Source: Bacteroidota bacterium
GTDB taxonomy: Bacteria > Bacteroidota > Bacteroidia > Chitinophagales > Chitinophagaceae
Length of the DNA: 32,737 nucleotides
Direction of reading: 5' to 3'
NCBI GenBank assembly: GCA_947461595.1
Contig: CANHLZ010000005.1
Span: forward strand, 1 to 32,737
Shown: positions 29,815 through 32,737 of the stretch, piece by piece
Numbering within the stretch: the first letter of the stretch is position 1
Layout of the letters: each line of letters opens with the position of its first letter
The notes under the pieces: model-generated
The model's database searches: none
What the model saw: only the letters and a program-made list of their open reading frames with translations
What the model was told of the DNA's origin: nothing
Program-made: the position numbers and the translations under genes

Positions 29815-32737
29815 TTATTCTATAGAATGGTCCTTCTTGCCTGATAAGTAAGTATACACTGCTGGAATAACAAATAAAGTGAGTACTAAAGAAAATATCA
29901 ATCCACCTACCACTACGGTACCTAAAGGCTTACGACTGGTTGCTGCCGCTCCTAAACTGATTGCAATAGGTAATGCGCCTAAGGCTGTTGCCAAGCTGGT
30001 CATTAAGATGGGTCTAAAACGCTGCACCGCTGCGTCTAACACGGCTGCCTTTAGGGTTAAGCCTGTTTCCCTTTTTTTGTTTGCAAACTCTACAATCAAG
30101 ATGCCGTTCTTTGTCACCAAACCAATTAACATGATGATTCCGATTTCAGAGAATATATTTAAGGTTTGTCCAAATAACCATAAGCACAATAAAGCGCCTG
30201 CTATAGCCAATGGTACTGTAAGCATAATTATAAATGGATCTTTAAAACTTTCAAATTGAGCAGCCAATACTAGATAAATTAAAATTAGCGCTAACAATAA
30301 TGCATAAGCAATGTTCGAAGAACTTTCAGCAAAATCTCTTGAAGGACCACTTAATGCAGTTTGAAAACTTTCGTCCAACAACTCTTTAGCAATATTGTTC
30401 ATTGCATTAACTCCATCGCCAATGGTCTTGCCTTCGGCTAGTGATGCTGAAATAGTTGCGGCATTAAACCTGTTGTAGTGATATAAATTGGGAGGATTAC
30501 TGTTTTCCACTACTTTCAAAACACTTGAAATAGGAATGCTTTCCCCTCTATTGTTTCTTAAATATATTTTATTAATATCAGTGGGGGAAGTTCTATCGGC
30601 TCTTACCACTTGGGTGACTACCTGGTATTGACGATCATTCATGATAAAATAAGCAGAGCGTGCCCCGCTAAATGCCGACTGTAAAGCTTGAGAAATATCA
30701 GCTGTTGTCAATCCCAAGTCTCTAGCGCGCATTCTATCAATATTTAAATCATATTCAGGTTTATTAAACTTTAAATTAACATCCACATTTTGGAATGTTT
30801 TATCTTTTCTGGCTACTTCTAAAAATTTAGGAATAATCGCTTGAATTTTTGAAAAATCTAAATTTTGAATAATGTACTGAACAGGCAAAGAACCTCTAGA
30901 CATCATACCCACGGAAATAGTTTGCTCTTCAATGGAAAATATTCTTACGTCTTTAAACTTTTTAAATTTCTTATTTAAATCGTTTACAATTTCAGTTTGA
31001 GTTCTAGTTCTGCTATCAATAGGAACAAATCCAATTCTTCCAGAAGCTGAACTATTACCACTTGAACCACCATATCCAGGTACACTACCCCATGTAAATG
31101 CATGTTCTGGTATAGAATCTTGCATCAATCGAATTGTTTTTATTAAGCTCCCCTTCATGTCCTCATAACTGGTACCTTCTTGGGCACTTAAAGTAACCCT
31201 TACCATTCCTTTGTCTTCGATGGGAGCTAATTCACTTTGTATATTCTTTCCAAGAAAAAATATTAAACCAATACATACTGTAATAATTACCCAGGCCATC
31301 CAACGCACATTCAAAAATTTATTTAATAAATTTTTATAGCCATTTTCCATTCCTTTGAAGAAAGGTTCAGTTTGCTCATAAAATTTACCATGCTTGCCAT
31401 CTTTCCTATTTAAATAAACATTTAATACTGGCGTAATGGTTAAGGATACAAAAGCAGATACCAAAACCGCACTGGCCACGACAACTCCAAATTCTTTAAA
31501 TAAAGAACCTACAAACCCTTGCAAAAAGATTACAGGCATAAATACAACCGCCAAAGTAATGGAGGTGGAAATAACCGCGAAGAAAATTTCTTTACTGCCT
31601 TCACGAGCCGCTTCTTTTAAAGGCAGGCCTTCTTCAATTTTTCTAAATATATTTTCCGTGACCACAATTCCATCATCCACCACTAGCCCAGTAGCTAGTA
31701 CAATAGCCAATAAGGTTAATACATTCACTGAGAATCCAGCAATGTACATAATAAAGAAAGTGGCAATCAATGAAATAGGAATATCAATTAATGGTCTAAT
31801 GGCAATTAACCAGTTTCTAAAAAAGAAAAATATAACCAATACGACTAAACTAAATGAAATAAAAATAGTTTCCTTTACTTCTAGCAAAGCTTGACGAACA
31901 CTTTTTGTATTGTCAATGGGAACTGCAAATTCAATATCTGATTTATTACTTTTCTTAACTTCTTCGAGACGCTTATAAAATTCATCAGCAATTTTAATAT
32001 AATTGGCGCCTGGCTGCGGCGACAAGGAAATCATTACTGCTTGTACCCCATTAAAATAAACACCTTGATCTTCCTCCTCAGGGCCTAATTCTACTTTAGC
32101 CACATCCCCTAATCTTACAATCCCAGTGGCCCCTTGTTTTAAAATAATAGTTCTAAAATCTGATTCAGTAGTTAACCTTCCTAAAGTCCTAATAATAAAC
32201 TCCGATTTTTGGCCGTAAATTTTACCAGCTGGTAACTCAACATTCTCTTTGTTTAATGCAGTTTGAATGTCATTGAATGCAATGCCATAAGCATTTAATA
32301 AATCAGGGTCTGGGAAAATGCGCATGGAGAAACGCTTTCCTCTAACGGAAACATTACTTACTTCATCAATGGTTTGAAAACGTTGTTGCAAAACATTCTC
32401 TGCGTATTCTGTTAATTCTAATGCACTTTTTGTTTTACTTCTCAAAGTCATCATTACAATAAAGTCGGCATTGGCGTCCGCTTTAGAAACAATAGGAGGT
32501 GCGTCAATATCCTGCGGTAAATTACGCAAGGCCTGACTTACTTTATCTCTCACATCATTGGTGGCAGTTTCTAAATTGACCCCTAAGTTAAATTCAACTG
32601 TAATATTAGAGGACCCTACCGAACTAGAAGAATTGATGGTTCTAATTCCTGGAATTCCATTAATAGATTTTTCAAGTGGCTCGGTAATTTGGCTTTGAAT
32701 TACTTCTGAATTGGCTCCAGTATAAGAAGTCCTTACA
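29815..32737 (-). CDS. RND efflux transporter, AcrB/HAE1-type permease (5' end outside window)
   Basis: Frame continues past the ORF-track Met at 32553 to the window edge (VRTSYTGANSEVIQSQITEPLEKSINGIPGIRTINSSSSVGSSNITVEFNLGVNLETATNDVRDKV). TM motifs GLVVDDGIVVTENIFR and LVTKNGILIVEFANK. Confidence 0.97.
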   Translation of the reverse strand, partial: VRTSYTGANSEVIQSQITEPLEKSINGIPGIRTINSSSSVGSSNITVEFNLGVNLETATNDVRDKVSQALRNLPQDIDAPPIVSKADANADFIVMMTLRSKTKSALELTEYAENVLQQRFQTIDEVSNVSVRGKRFSMRIFPDPDLLNAYGIAFNDIQTALNKENVELPAGKIYGQKSEFIIRTLGRLTTESDFRTIILKQGATGIVRLGDVAKVELGPEEEDQGVYFNGVQAVMISLSPQPGANYIKIADEFYKRLEEVKKSNKSDIEFAVPIDNTKSVRQALLEVKETIFISFSLVVLVIFFFFRNWLIAIRPLIDIPISLIATFFIMYIAGFSVNVLTLLAIVLATGLVVDDGIVVTENIFRKIEEGLPLKEAAREGSKEIFFAVISTSITLAVVFMPVIFLQGFVGSLFKEFGVVVASAVLVSAFVSLTITPVLNVYLNRKDGKHGKFYEQTEPFFKGMENGYKNLLNKFLNVRWMAWVIITVCIGLIFFLGKNIQSELAPIEDKGMVRVTLSAQEGTSYEDMKGSLIKTIRLMQDSIPEHAFTWGSVPGYGGSSGNSSASGRIGFVPIDSRTRTQTEIVNDLNKKFKKFKDVRIFSIEEQTISVGMMSRGSLPVQYIIQNLDFSKIQAIIPKFLEVARKDKTFQNVDVNLKFNKPEYDLNIDRMRARDLGLTTADISQALQSAFSGARSAYFIMNDRQYQVVTQVVRADRTSPTDINKIYLRNNRGESIPISSVLKVVENSNPPNLYHYNRFNAATISASLAEGKTIGDGVNAMNNIAKELLDESFQTALSGPSRDFAESSSNIAYALLLALILIYLVLAAQFESFKDPFIIMLTVPLAIAGALLCLWLFGQTLNIFSEIGIIMLIGLVTKNGILIVEFANKKRETGLTLKAAVLDAAVQRFRPILMTSLATALGALPIAISLGAAATSRKPLGTVVVGGLIFSLVLTLFVIPAVYTYLSGKKDHSIE

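Noticed and set aside
31436-31894. 152-aa + strand ORF antisense to the RND transporter
   Set aside because: Antisense shadow of a well-supported RND coding frame; no own signal.

Overview
This is a roughly 32.7 kb AT-rich chromosomal segment of a Bacteroidota bacterium. A Chitinophagaceae-like origin is inferred from gene content: SusC/SusD, gldH, and TAnnTTTG-like promoter boxes. The window is dense with ordinary core genes. Left to right it carries: the start of a SusD-like gene and a full SusC/RagA receptor; radA-comF-gpx-holB-ricT/PSP1; a mini TonB-plug-like secreted protein; an M3 oligopeptidase; mutL; dacB; a degenerate arginase/formimidoylglutamase-family gene; a two-component system co-transcribed with gldH and yicC; a Nudix/wHTH regulator divergent from ligA; asd; a PfkB-family kinase; a TetR regulator; obg; typA; an HGSNAT-like membrane protein; an alpha/beta hydrolase; and an RND pump truncated at the window edge. 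I saw no tRNA, rRNA, CRISPR array, transposase or obvious defence or secretion island. The two most interesting signals are non-coding. (1) The leader of asd looks like a complete transcription attenuator. It has a 14-codon leader ORF, MTKYKHTKQIMKPL, rich in aspartate-family residues (Lys/Thr/Met/Ile), then a GGAAGG antiterminator strand, then a 12-bp GAAA-capped terminator ending 20 nt before the asd start codon. (2) A 181-nt nested palindrome with perfect 26-bp terminal inverted repeats lies between convergent ligA and asd, and its left arm contains the ligA stop codon. Secondary points are a ureohydrolase-family protein that lacks two metal ligands, a degenerate Nudix box, a stand-alone plug-like mini-protein, and translational coupling of gldH to a histidine kinase.
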